From: DASQPJ01 sp036268355
GTDB taxonomy: Bacteria > Actinomycetota > Actinomycetes > Sporichthyales > Sporichthyaceae
Direction: 5' to 3'
Assembly: GCA_036268355.1 (NCBI GenBank)
Contig: DATAUG010000036.1
Location: 124,001 to 188,000, forward strand
DNA: 64,000 nucleotides
The position numbers and the translations under genes were made by a program. Shown here one piece after another: positions 52,660-62,700 of this stretch (its first letter is position 1; the number at the start of each line of letters is the position of its first letter). The notes under the pieces were generated by a model. The model made no database searches, had not been told where the DNA came from, and worked only from the letters and a program-made list of their open reading frames with translations.

Positions 52660-53295
52660 GTGAGGAAGATCGCCGCGGCCGCGTTGCTGACCTTGCTGGC
52701 GTCCTTCACCGCGGGGCCGGCCGTGGCCGCCGTGGTTCACCCCGGAACCGGCTCGATGGCCCCGCGGTATCTGATGGTGCCCGGAAGCGCCGACGCGCCG
52801 GGGCTCGGCCGGGTGGTCCGGTACTCGGTCGAGATCGAACGTGGCCTGTCGGTGTCGCCGGAACTGTTCGCGGCGTGGGTGCACCGCATCCTCAACGACC
52901 CGTTGGGCTGGGGCCGCGGCGGCCGGACCATCCGGTTCGTCCGGGTCGACAGCGGCCCGGTCGACGTCCGGGTATCCCTGTCCACTCCCGCGCTCACCGA
53001 TCGCGAGTGCGCCCCGTTGCGGACCTACGGTCAGGTGTCCTGCTACAACCACGGCCGTGCGGTGATCAACGCGGACCGCTGGTTGCAGGGCTCCCCGACG
53101 TACGGCCCCGACCTGCGCGACTACCGCTTCTACCTGATCAGTCACGAGGTGGGCCACTCGCTCGGGCACCACCACGTGCACTGCCCGTACCCCGGCGCCC
53201 CGGCGCCGGTCATGGAGCAGCAGACGAAATCGCTGGAGGGCTGTCGCCCGAACTGGCTGCCCTACGGCGGCGGTCCCGCCACCGCGCTGGGCTGA
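52660..53295 (+). CDS. DUF3152 secreted zincin-like protein
   Basis: 211 residues. Signal peptide (about 1-24, AALLTLLASFTAGPAVA). The zinc-type motif HEVGHSLGHHH fits HExxHxxGxxH metallopeptidases. Conserved CxxL..., CYNHGRAVIN and HCPYPG with paired Cys. Ortholog of Rv3207c by neighbours (moeZ, TetR side). Proteolysis is not demonstrated for the family. Its stop begins a 98-bp tandem repeat. Confidence 0.88.
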   Translation: MRKIAAAALLTLLASFTAGPAVAAVVHPGTGSMAPRYLMVPGSADAPGLGRVVRYSVEIERGLSVSPELFAAWVHRILNDPLGWGRGGRTIRFVRVDSGPVDVRVSLSTPALTDRECAPLRTYGQVSCYNHGRAVINADRWLQGSPTYGPDLRDYRFYLISHEVGHSLGHHHVHCPYPGAPAPVMEQQTKSLEGCRPNWLPYGGGPATALG

Positions 53296-53510
53296 GGGGC
53301 GGCCCGAGAACCGAGCGCAGTGGCCGGCCGACGCTTTTCCAGGGTCGTCCGTGGAGCGGGGGGCGAGGGGAAAGCCGCTCCGTGGGGGGCTGAGCGGCGG
53401 CCCGAGAACCGAGCGGAGTGGCCGGCCTGACGCTTTTCCAGGGTCGTCCGTGGAGCGGGGGCGAGGGGAAAGCCGCTCCACGGGGGCTGAGCGCGGCCGG
53501 TGCGGCTGGG
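53290..53510. repeat. 98-bp tandem repeat anchored at the DUF3152 stop
   Basis: Unit 1 53292-53389 (98 bp), unit 2 53390-53486 (97 bp), then a third start (CTGAGCGCGGCC) that decays. Each begins CTGAG, where the TGA of unit 1 is the gene's stop. Each unit contains a hairpin GGAGCGG...CCGCTCC (53353-53381; 53450-53481) and the string GAGAACCGAGCG. Confidence 0.93.
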
Positions 53511-53592
53511 GCCCGCCGCCCCCCAGGACGGAATGGCCGGGCCCGTGACACTGTTGGCCGAAATACCTGGCCAATGAACACCGGAGATCCCC

Positions 53593-54753
53593 GTGAGCCT
53601 GCCCCCGCTGGTCGAACCGGCCGCCGAATTGACAGTCGACGAGGTGCGCCGCTACAGCCGCCACCTGATCATCCCCGACGTCGGCATGATCGGGCAGAAG
53701 CGGCTGAAGAACGCCAAGGTGGTTTGTGTCGGGGCGGGCGGGTTGGGCTCCCCGGCGTTGCTGTACCTGGCCGCGGCCGGGGTCGGGACGCTCGGCATCA
53801 TCGACTTCGACATCGTCGACGAGTCGAACCTTCAGCGCCAGGTCATCCACGGCCAGTCGGACATCGGCCGGTCCAAGGCCGAGTCGGCCCGCGACTCGAT
53901 CACCGAGATCAATCCGTTGATCACGGTCAACCTGCACACCGACCGCCTCGATTCGTCGAACGCGCTGGAGATTTTCAGCGACTACGACTTGATAGTCGAC
54001 GGCACCGACAACTTCGCCACCCGGTACTTGGTCAACGACGCCTGCGTGCTGCTCGGCAAGCCGTACGTCTGGGGCTCGATCTACCGCTTCGAGGGCCAGG
54101 TCAGCGTGTTCTGGGAGGAATACGGACCGAACTACCGCCACCTCTACCCGGAGCCGCCGCCCCCGGGCATGGTGCCCAGCTGCGCGGAGGGTGGGGTGCT
54201 CGGGGTGCTGTGCGCCTCGATCGGCTCGGTGATGGTCACCGAGGCCATCAAGTTGATCACCGGCATCGGTGAACCGCTGGTCGGTCGGTTGATGATCTAC
54301 GACGCCCTGGAGATGACCTACCGAACCGTGAAGATCCGCCGCGACCCGAGTGCTCCCCCGATCACCGAGTTGATCGACTACGAGGTGTTCTGCGGCGCGG
54401 TCTCGGAGGACGCCTCCGACGCGGTACGGGAATCCACGATCTCGGTGAAGGAGCTCAAGGAGCTGCTCGACTCCGCGGCGCCCATCGCGTTGATCGACGT
54501 ACGGGAGCCGAACGAGTTCGAGATCGTCTCGATCCCGGGTGCCACGTTGATCCCGAAGGGTGAATTCGTCAACGGAAGCGCGTTGGCCCGGCTGCCCCTG
54601 GACCGACAGGTCGTCCTCTACTGCAAGAGCGGTGTCCGGTCCGCGGAGGCACTCGCGGTGACCAAGGGTGCGGGCTTTGCCGACGCCGTGCACGTGGGCG
54701 GTGGAGTGCTGGCCTGGGTGAACCAGATCGAACCGGACAAGCCGAGCTACTAG
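53593..54753 (+). CDS. moeZ: MoeZ: adenylyltransferase/sulfurtransferase (ThiF-rhodanese)
   Basis: 386 residues. E1-like ThiF/MoeB domain (about 10-265) with the ATP loop GAGGLGSPALLYL, DxxNLQRQ (DESNLQRQ) and the Cys region VPSCAEGGVLGV. C-terminal rhodanese domain (about 285-386) with the active Cys in YCKSGVRS. Activates and sulfurates C-terminal Gly-Gly carriers for molybdopterin, thiamine or cysteine synthesis. Ortholog of Rv3206c. Confidence 0.95.
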   Translation: MSLPPLVEPAAELTVDEVRRYSRHLIIPDVGMIGQKRLKNAKVVCVGAGGLGSPALLYLAAAGVGTLGIIDFDIVDESNLQRQVIHGQSDIGRSKAESARDSITEINPLITVNLHTDRLDSSNALEIFSDYDLIVDGTDNFATRYLVNDACVLLGKPYVWGSIYRFEGQVSVFWEEYGPNYRHLYPEPPPPGMVPSCAEGGVLGVLCASIGSVMVTEAIKLITGIGEPLVGRLMIYDALEMTYRTVKIRRDPSAPPITELIDYEVFCGAVSEDASDAVRESTISVKELKELLDSAAPIALIDVREPNEFEIVSIPGATLIPKGEFVNGSALARLPLDRQVVLYCKSGVRSAEALAVTKGAGFADAVHVGGGVLAWVNQIEPDKPSY

Positions 54754-55053
54754 GACACGGCTAATTCTGAGATTCTGCTGAGAATTCGGCTGGCCGCGCC
54801 CGGATTGAGTGGGTTTGGTGCCGTTCCGCCTGTTGGTGGGTATTGGGTTGAACAGGGACTTCGCGCCATGATTGCGCAAAGCCGCTCAGTCTCGGGTATC
54901 TGCGAGCAACGTTGCTGGTCGGTACCAACCGGACCTTCCTCGGGCAAGAGCCTCATACCGTTGGCGGTTCGTTGTCGAACTCGCCAGGTCTTACGGGTTA
55001 CGGTCCCGAGCACGTCCGGCACAGATATCCGTCCGACTCCCTGGAGTTCGCCG
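54754..55053 (+). other. Long leader region of the serine protease gene
   Basis: 300 bases, less GC-rich than the surroundings, with a weak hairpin just after the moeZ stop (ATTCTGAG...GAGAAT). No ORF with codon bias, tRNA or known riboswitch pattern was seen. Probably holds the protease promoter and a structured leader. Confidence 0.4.
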
Positions 55054-55980
55054 ATGAGTTCGAAGCGACTGTTCCGCCGCAGTGTGCTGAGCACCGCAAT
55101 CGCAACCACCGCCGTCGTGGCCGCTGTCCTGGCGCCGGTGGCGTCCGCCAATGCGTCCGTCGGTGCAGCGGTGCCGCCGCCGGCCGTTCCGAAGTGGGCA
55201 GATTTCGGGCTGTCCTCGATCCACCCAGGCATCAACACCACCACCAAGGACGCCGTCTGCACCTCGAACTTCGTCTTCTACGACGCGTCGCACCACGCCT
55301 ACCTGGGCCAGGCAGCCCACTGCTCCGGCACCGGCGGCGCCAGCGAGACCAACGGTTGCAACTCCAAGTCCTTGCCGTTGGGCACCCCGGTGGAGCTCGG
55401 CGAGACCAAGATCGTTGGGGAGCTGGTCTACAACTCCTGGCTGAGCATGCAGAAGCTGGGCGAGAAGGACGACGACACCTGTTCCAACAACGACTTCGCC
55501 CTGGTCCGGATCCCGGACAGCGCTCTGGACAAGGTCAACCCGTCGATCCCGCTGTTCGGCGGCCCGACCGGGCTGCGGGACACCCCGGTCGGCAGCGGCG
55601 AGAGCGTGCTCAGCTACGGAAACTCGCCGCTGCGCGGCGGTATCACGTACCTCTCGCCGAAGCAGGGCGTCAGCCTCGGAACCGACCCCGCCGGGTGGGA
55701 GCACTCGGTCTACACCCTGTCGCCCGGAGTTCCCGGCGACTCCGGCAGTGGATTCATCGACTCCGAAGGCAAGGCGTTCGGGGTGCTGTCCACTCTTGCG
55801 ATCGCGCCGCTGCCCGGCAGCAACGGCGTTGCCGACCTGGCCTCCTGCCTGAAGTACGCGCAGCAGCACTCGGGCATCGCCGGCCTGACCCTGGCCAAGG
55901 GCACCACCAATTTCGCCCCGGGCTCGGTGCCGGTGCTGGCCGGGTTCACCGGCGCGGCGAAGAGCACCAGCCACAACTGA
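55054..55980 (+). CDS. Secreted trypsin-like serine protease
   Basis: 308 residues, S1 fold. Signal peptide about 1-34 (AIATTAVVAAVLAPVASANA). Catalytic triad regions: His in LGQAAHC, Asp in CSNNDFALVRI, Ser in GVPGDSGSGF. Three probable disulfides from six Cys. Not part of the M. tuberculosis gene order, so inserted between moeZ and the ATL gene. A CTGGAG sequence precedes the ATG. Confidence 0.88.
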   Translation: MSSKRLFRRSVLSTAIATTAVVAAVLAPVASANASVGAAVPPPAVPKWADFGLSSIHPGINTTTKDAVCTSNFVFYDASHHAYLGQAAHCSGTGGASETNGCNSKSLPLGTPVELGETKIVGELVYNSWLSMQKLGEKDDDTCSNNDFALVRIPDSALDKVNPSIPLFGGPTGLRDTPVGSGESVLSYGNSPLRGGITYLSPKQGVSLGTDPAGWEHSVYTLSPGVPGDSGSGFIDSEGKAFGVLSTLAIAPLPGSNGVADLASCLKYAQQHSGIAGLTLAKGTTNFAPGSVPVLAGFTGAAKSTSHN

Positions 55981-55994
55981 CTGAGGTTCCTCGC

Positions 55995-56408
55995 GTGACC
56001 GCCCGGCGGGGCCTGTCCCCGTCGGGCGGTCGGCATTCGGAGGACTATGCCGAGGGCGTGCTGGCAGTCGTCGAGGCGATTCCCGCCGGGCGGGTGATGT
56101 CCTACGGTGACATCGCGGAGTTCCTCGGTGTGGGCGGGCCGCGTCAGGTGGGGTCGGTGCTGTCCCGCCGGGGCGCTGCGGTGCCCTGGTGGCGAGTCGT
56201 GCACGCCGATGGGACGGCGCCGCCCGGGAAGGACGGCCGGGCGCGACGGGAGTGGGTCGCCGAGCGAACGCCGTTGCGTCCCGGTGGCCGGGTGGACATG
56301 GCTCACGCCCGGTGGGTTCCGCGGCCCCCAGGTTCGGACGAGCTTCGCCACCAGCCGGGCGGGGCGAATTTGTCGGTGCCCTCTGATCGGATGTCCTCGC
56401 AGTGCTGA
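55995..56408 (+). CDS. Alkyltransferase-like protein (ATL, Cys-less MGMT fold)
   Basis: 137 residues. MGMT-type winged-helix part: AIPAGRVMSYGDIAEFLG and GSVLSRR (DNA-binding, arginine finger). The active-site PCHRV of MGMT reads PWWRVV, so it cannot accept alkyl groups. ATL proteins flag O6-alkylguanine for nucleotide excision repair. The C-terminal 35 residues are unlike the family. The GTG at 55995 precedes a palindrome (56000-56028) and is the only plausible start. Confidence 0.85.
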   Translation: MTARRGLSPSGGRHSEDYAEGVLAVVEAIPAGRVMSYGDIAEFLGVGGPRQVGSVLSRRGAAVPWWRVVHADGTAPPGKDGRARREWVAERTPLRPGGRVDMAHARWVPRPPGSDELRHQPGGANLSVPSDRMSSQC

Positions 56409-56514
56409 TCTGGCCGGCTTCCTGGCCGTGAAGCGGGCGAAGCCCCGGTCCACGGCCCGGTTCGGCCGAGATGTTCATCGGTCGGCCTTGGGCCGGTCGC
56501 CGGGGGGGAGCAGG

Positions 56515-59500
56515 GTGGCACGTCGGGCGGGGGCACCGCACTATCGACTGATTGCCGGCGGGCCGGTGGCGGTGGATCCGCCCCGGCTGGACGACGCGCA
56601 GCGGGCCGTGGTCGAGCACCCGGGTGGCCCGTTGTTGGTACTGGCCGGTCCCGGAACGGGCAAGACGACGACCCTGGTCGAGGCGGTGGCGGCCCGGGTC
56701 GCCAGGGGCACGGACCCGGGGCGCATCCTCGTGCTGACCTTCAGCCGGAAGGCGGCCGGGGAGCTACGCGACCGGATCGGTCGCCGGCTGGCCCGGACCA
56801 CCGTCGAGCCGGCCGCATCGACGTTCCACGCGTTCTGCCTGTCGCTGCTGAACGCGGACCGGGCGCAGGGGTCGCCGCCGCTGCGCGTGCTGTCCGGACC
56901 CGAGCAGGACGTGGCGGTGCGGGAACTGCTGCGCGGGACGCTCGGCCGGGCGGCGCCGATCCGGTGGCCCGCGGAGGTCGAGGCCGCTCTGGGCACCCGT
57001 GGCCTGGCCGACGAGGTGGCCGCCGTGTTGGCCCGGATCGCCGAGCGCGACGTCGAGTTGCGCGCGCTCGTCGAGGTCGATCCGGCGGGGGCGGAGCGGT
57101 GGTCCGCGCTGGCCCAGTTCGCCGACTGCTATCTCGACGTGCTGGACGCGCGCGGAATGCTCGACCACGCCGGGCTGATCCGGCGCGCCCTGCTCCGGCT
57201 GGACCGACCGGAAGCTCACGCCGCGGTGCGCGCCCGGTACGACGCGGTGTTCGTCGACGAGTACCAGGACGTCGACCCGGCGCAGGTCAAGCTGCTGGGG
57301 CACATCGCGGGCGACGGGCGCGATCTGGTCGCCTTCGGCGATCCCGACCAGTCCATCTATGCGTTCCGGGGTGCCGAGGTTCGCGAGATCCTCGAGTTCG
57401 GGCATCGCTTCCCGACCCGTGCCGGCTCGGCGGCGCCCACGTTGGTGCTCGGCGTTTCCCGGCGGGCGACCCCGGGGCTGCTCGGGGCGTCCCGCGAGGT
57501 GGCCCGCCGGCTGCCCACCAGTGGGCTGTCCGGCGCGGTTGCCCGCCGACATCGGGCCCTGGTGAGCGTCCTGCCGCCTGGTGTCGGAACCGAGTTGGAG
57601 GCCCGGACCTTCGGGAGCTCGGCCGCCGAGCTGGGCCACGTGTCGGACGTGCTGCTGCGCGCCCACCTGGAGGACGGGTTGCCGTGGCGCGAGATGGCCG
57701 TGCTGGTTCGCTCGGGTGTGCGCGACATCCCCGTCGTGCGCCGCGTACTGGGCGCGGCCGGAGTGCCGGTTTTGGTCGCCGCCGACGAGGCACCGCTGCG
57801 CTGCGAGCCCGCGGTGGCAACACTTCTGACGGCCCTCGAGATGGCCGCCGAGGATTCGCCACCGGCTCCGGGTGCCGCCGAGGCGCTGTTGCGCTCACCG
57901 CTCGGGTCGCTCGACCCGGTTGGACTGCGGACCCTGGGTCGTGGTCTTCGCAACGCCGCCCGGACGGCGGGCAAGGCCGTCATGCCGGCGGCCGAACTCA
58001 TCCGCGACGCGCTGCTCGATCCCGCGCTGACCGCCGAGGTTTCCGACCCGGCCGCCGACGCCGTGCGCGAACTGGCCGCTTTGTTGGCCGGCGCGGCCCG
58101 GCTGTGCCGCTCCGGGGCCGGCCCGCACGACGTGCTGTGGCATCTGTGGTCCGGGACCGATTGGCCGACCCGTTTGGAGCAGGCCGCAGCCGGATCGGGC
58201 CCGGTGGCGGCTCGGGCCGATCGCGACCTGGACGCCGTCTGCTCGCTGTTCGGCCTCGCGGAGCAGGCCCAACACCACCCGGGGCGGGTGGACCTGCGCC
58301 ATTTCCTGGCCGCCGTCGAGGCCCAGGACGTTCCGTTCGAGACCCCCGGTGAAGCGGAGCGCGGCGCCGATGCCGTGGCCCTGATGACAGCGCACCGCGC
58401 GAAAGGCCTGGAGTGGCAACTGGTGGCAGTGGTAAGTGTTCAGGAAGGGGCCTGGCCGGATCTGCGTCGTCGGGGGACCTTCTTGTCCGGAGACCGCATC
58501 ACCGCTTCCGGCCTGGCACCGCCGCCCACGGTCTCGGCGGCGATCGCCGAGGAGCGCCGGCTGTTCTATGTGGCGGTCACCCGGGCCCGGTCCCGGCTGC
58601 TGGTCACCGCGGTGTCCGGGGGCGACTCCGATCAGGACCGTCCCTCGCGTTTCCTGGACGAACTCGGCGTACCCGTCCAGGAATCGCCGGACGGCTTCGG
58701 CCGGGGACTGTCGGCGAGCACCTTGGTCGCCGAATTGCGCTCGGTGGTGACCGACGAGACGGTGGGCGAGTCGTTGCGACGGGCAGCGGCGGCCCGCTTG
58801 GCCGCGCTGGTCCGGGCCCGTGGCCCCGACAGAGCCGCGTTGGTCCCGGCCGCGGACCCGGAGGCCTGGTGGGGCGTCGCCGAACCGAGCGTCGCGCCGG
58901 AGCCGGTCCGCGACCCCGGCGCGCCGCTGGAGCTGACCACGTCCGCGGTGGCCGGCCTGGTCGCCTGTCCGCTGCGGTGGTTCCTTTCCAGCCAGGTGGG
59001 AGCCGCCAGGTCGGCCTCGTCGGCGGCGGTGGTGGGGAGCCTGTTGCACGCTCTCGCGGAACGTGCCGGCGCAGCGGAGGCGGCCGAACCCGATGAGCTG
59101 GTCGCCCGGCTGAACGAGCTGTGGGAACAGGTGTCGTTCGAGGCCCCGTGGCAGGCCGAGCAGCAGCGCGAGGAGGGCCAAGCAGCTCTCGCGCGATTCC
59201 TCGGGTGGCATGCCGGACGCCCGGATCGGACGCTGCTCGGGGTGGAGGTGCCATTCCGGATCGAGATGGAAGCAGGCGGGACCAGCGTCCGGTTGAGCGG
59301 TCGGGTGGACCGCGTCGAACGCGACGCGTCCGGGGCGATTCGCATCGTCGACCTGAAGAATGGCCGCACGGCTGTGAGCAAGGCCGAGGTGGCCGACCAC
59401 GTTGCCCTCGGCGCATATCAACTGGCGGCCGCCGCCGGCGGTCTCGATCAGGTCGTCGGTGACGACGAGATCTGTGGCGGGGCCGAGCTGGTGATGTTGC

Positions 59501-59709
59501 GCCAACCCGATCGGAGTGGGCGGCCCAAGGTACACACGCAGCCTGCGGCCACCGGTCCCGACGGGGCGGGCCGCTTCGTCGAACACCTCGACGCGGCGGC
59601 CCGACGCCTGCGGGCCGAACGGTTCGACCCGGTGCCCTCGGCGGAGTGCGAAATGTGCGAGTTCCGACGGTGTTGTACCGCCCACGCCCACGGTGGGGGG
59701 CTGGTGTGA
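56515..59709 (+). CDS. adnA: AdnA-like helicase-nuclease subunit
   Basis: 1064 residues. N-terminal UvrD-type motor: Walker A GPGTGKTTT (45-53), FVDEYQDVDP, GDPDQSIYAFRG, TAHRAKGLEW, VAVTRARSR. C-terminal RecB-type nuclease: GRVDRVE, IVDLKNGR (Asp and Lys of the active site), GAYQLAA. A four-Cys Fe-S site joins ACPLRW with CEMC...CC. AdnAB resects double-strand breaks in mycobacteria. GTG at 56515 chosen by length and a GGGGGAG upstream; the frame is open further upstream inside the ATL gene. Stop overlaps adnB. Confidence 0.92.
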   Translation: MARRAGAPHYRLIAGGPVAVDPPRLDDAQRAVVEHPGGPLLVLAGPGTGKTTTLVEAVAARVARGTDPGRILVLTFSRKAAGELRDRIGRRLARTTVEPAASTFHAFCLSLLNADRAQGSPPLRVLSGPEQDVAVRELLRGTLGRAAPIRWPAEVEAALGTRGLADEVAAVLARIAERDVELRALVEVDPAGAERWSALAQFADCYLDVLDARGMLDHAGLIRRALLRLDRPEAHAAVRARYDAVFVDEYQDVDPAQVKLLGHIAGDGRDLVAFGDPDQSIYAFRGAEVREILEFGHRFPTRAGSAAPTLVLGVSRRATPGLLGASREVARRLPTSGLSGAVARRHRALVSVLPPGVGTELEARTFGSSAAELGHVSDVLLRAHLEDGLPWREMAVLVRSGVRDIPVVRRVLGAAGVPVLVAADEAPLRCEPAVATLLTALEMAAEDSPPAPGAAEALLRSPLGSLDPVGLRTLGRGLRNAARTAGKAVMPAAELIRDALLDPALTAEVSDPAADAVRELAALLAGAARLCRSGAGPHDVLWHLWSGTDWPTRLEQAAAGSGPVAARADRDLDAVCSLFGLAEQAQHHPGRVDLRHFLAAVEAQDVPFETPGEAERGADAVALMTAHRAKGLEWQLVAVVSVQEGAWPDLRRRGTFLSGDRITASGLAPPPTVSAAIAEERRLFYVAVTRARSRLLVTAVSGGDSDQDRPSRFLDELGVPVQESPDGFGRGLSASTLVAELRSVVTDETVGESLRRAAAARLAALVRARGPDRAALVPAADPEAWWGVAEPSVAPEPVRDPGAPLELTTSAVAGLVACPLRWFLSSQVGAARSASSAAVVGSLLHALAERAGAAEAAEPDELVARLNELWEQVSFEAPWQAEQQREEGQAALARFLGWHAGRPDRTLLGVEVPFRIEMEAGGTSVRLSGRVDRVERDASGAIRIVDLKNGRTAVSKAEVADHVALGAYQLAAAAGGLDQVVGDDEICGGAELVMLRQPDRSGRPKVHTQPAATGPDGAGRFVEHLDAAARRLRAERFDPVPSAECEMCEFRRCCTAHAHGGGLV

Positions 59710-62700
59710 CCACCGGTTGCCCTTCGCTGCGCGACCCGACCGAGCTGCGCCAGTTACTGGGGGTCCCCTTCAGCGACGAGCAGTTGCTGGCGATCAGCGC
59801 GGGACCGAGTCCCTTGGCCCTCGTGGCCGGTGCCGGGTCCGGGAAGACGACCGTGATCGCGGCCCGGGTGGTCTGGCTGGTGGCGAGCGGAGCGGCTCGA
59901 CCCGGCGATGTGCTCGGGCTGACGTTCACCAACAAGGCTGCCGCCGAGTTGGCCCAGCGGGTCCGCGGCGCTCTGCTCCGGGCTGGTCTGCTACCCGACC
60001 ACAGCGATGTGGTCGACCACGATGCGGAGGACCCCGGGGAGCCGAACGTCTCGACCTACCACGCATACGCGGCCGAGCTGATCCGGGAGCACGGGCTGCG
60101 GCTCGGCGTTGAGCCCGGCGCGCGATTGCTGACCGACGCGGCGCGCTACCAGTTGGCCGAGCGGGTGATCCGAGCGGCGCCGGGTCCCATGCGGGCGCTG
60201 ACGAAGTCGGTCGCGCTCCTGGCGCCCGACCTGCTGGCGCTGGAGGCTGAATGCTCCGAGCACCTCGTCGATCTCGACGAGCTTTGCGCCTTCGACACCG
60301 ACCTCATCGAGCGGCTGAGCTCCGATCCGCGGGTGGCCGGCTCCGCCTCGGCGTTGGGCAGGGCGTTGTTGGCGGCCCGACGGCGCGCGGAGCTCACGGA
60401 GTTGGTGCGGGCTTACCGGGCCGCCAAGCGCCGCGGCGACCTGATCGACTTCGGCGATCAGATGGCCTTGGCCGCGCGGCTGGCCGAGACGTGTCCGCCG
60501 GTGGGCGACGCCGAACGCGAGCGGAACCGGGTGGTGGTGCTCGACGAGTACCAGGACACCTCCGTTGCCCAACGGCGAATGCTGGTCGGGCTGTTCGGCG
60601 GTGGGCACCCGGTGACAGCTGTCGGCGACCCGTGCCAGGCGATCTACGGCTGGCGCGGCGCCAGCGTCGCGAACCTCGAGGAGTTCCCGCAGCACTTCGC
60701 GGCCTCGGCACCGGACGGCACGACGGCCCCGGCCCAGCGGCTGACGCTGTGTCAGAACCGACGCAATGCTCCGCCGTTGCTGGCCCTGGCCAACGGCCTC
60801 GCGGCACCGTTGCGCGAACTGCATGCCGGCGTGGCGCCGTTGTTCCCGGCGGCGCCCGCGGCGGAGCGGGCCGAGATTCGCACCGCGCTGTTGCCGACCT
60901 GGTCCGAGGAGCTGACCTGGGTCTGTGGCGAGGTGGAGTCCGCGTTGGCAACCGGTACGCCGGCCGGTGAGGTAGCCGTGCTGGTGCGAGCGGCGCGCGA
61001 CATCGGCCCGTTGCACACCGAACTGATCAGGCGTCAGATCCCGGTGGAGGTCGTGGGGCTGGGCGGCCTGGTGCACCTGCCGGAGATCGCCGACCTGATC
61101 GCGACCCTCGAGGTGCTGCACTCGCCGACCGCCGATGCAGCGTTGATCCGGTTGCTGGTCGGGCCGCGTTGGCGGATCGGACCGCGAGATCTCGCGCTGC
61201 TCGGCAAGCGCGCGGGGCAGTTGGCGACCGGGCCGCTCCGCCGACGCGAGGCGTCCGGCTCCGGTCCCGAGATGCGCATCGTCGACCCGGTGGAGCAACC
61301 AGCCCTGGCCGACGCCGTTGCCTCGCCGGGCGAGCTGGCCTATTCGCTCCAGGCGCAGGGGCGATTCGCCGCCCTGGACGCCGAGCTGCGTGCCCTGCGC
61401 GCCCACCTCGGCGAACCGCTGCTGGAGCTGCTGGCGACGATCCTCGCGCGCACCGGGCTCGACGTGGAACTCGCCGTGGCGTCGCACGGGCGTCGGACCC
61501 ATCGGCGGCATTCGGTGGAGGCATTCCTCGACGTGGCCGCGGACTTCACCGATCTGGACGGCGGGACGTCGGTCGGTGCGTTCCTGGCCTATCTTCAGGC
61601 CGCGGCCGATCACGAGCGAGGGCTGGACTCGGCCGAGCCCGCGGCGGGTCAGGCCGTCCAGTTGATGACCGCGCACAAGGCGAAAGGCCTCGAGTGGGAC
61701 GTCGTCGTGCTGCCCGACCTGTGCGACGGGGTGTTCCCGTCGACCCGGGGTCGGTCGCGGTGGACCACCGCCGGCCACTGCCTGCCGTATCCGTTGCGCG
61801 GCGACCGCGCGAGCCTGCCCGAGCTGGGGGAGTGGTCGCCCAAGGGGTTGGGGGCCTTCGACATGGCGGTCCGGGAGCAGGCGGCTGTCGAGGAGCTGCG
61901 GCTGGCCTACGTGGCGATGACCAGACCGCGGCATCGCCTGATCGCCGCGGGGCACTGGTGGGGGCCGACCCAGCGCCGGTCGCGCGGCCCGTCGGAGTAC
62001 CTGTCGGCCGCCCGCGCGTTCACCGCGTCGGCCGGGCAGGACCCGGGCGGCCCATGGGCCGCCCGGCCGGGTCCGGGAGCGGAGAACCCATGCCTGAACG
62101 GCGGTGCCGAGTACACCTGGCCGGCCCCGGTCGACGCTGCCGAAGCGGCCCGGCGGCGGGCGGGCGCCGAGTTGGTGCGCGCGGCACTGCGTGAGCCGGC
62201 CGCGTTCGATGCCCGGTCGCCGAACGCGGAGGGGTTGAGCGAGGCCGAACTGCAGCGGGTCGCCGACTGGGACCACGACCTGAACCTGCTGCTGCGACCA
62301 CGTGCCCGGGCGCCGCGGTCCCGCGAGACCGCACTGCCCACCACGCTGACGGTCTCGCAGGTTTCCCTGTTGGCCACCCGGCCCGATGTCCTGGCTCGCG
62401 ACCTGGCCCGGCCGATGCCACGGCCGCCACGGCCGGCCGCGGCCCGCGGGTCACGTTTCCATGCGTGGCTGGCGGCCCGCTTCGGGCAGCAGGTGTTGCT
62501 GAACCCGGAGGACGTGCCCGGCGGAGCCGATACGCAGTGGTGCACCGATGCCGAACTGGCGCAGTTGCAGGAGGCCTTCGATCGCGGCGAGTTCGCCGAT
62601 CGCGTCCCGCTTCGGGTGGAGGCGCCGTTCGCGCTGCCGCTGGCCGGGCGCGTGGTCCGCGGACGCATCGATGCCGTCTACGCGACCCCGTCCGGTTACG

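Noticed and set aside
51049..54879. 1276-codon open frame on the minus strand
   Set aside because: It runs antisense to the kinase, DUF3152 and moeZ genes, all of which have clear domains. Its product is low-complexity Arg/His/Gly/Pro, the usual antisense shadow in GC-rich DNA.
54754..55053. Riboswitch (c-di-AMP ydaO type) before the secreted protease
   Set aside because: Length and position would fit, but I could not find the conserved helices and loop strings of ydaO or another known class.
56107..56514. Upstream extension of adnA
   Set aside because: Overlaps the ATL gene in another frame and gives Arg/Ser/Gly-rich sequence; the GTG at 56515 yields the normal AdnA length.
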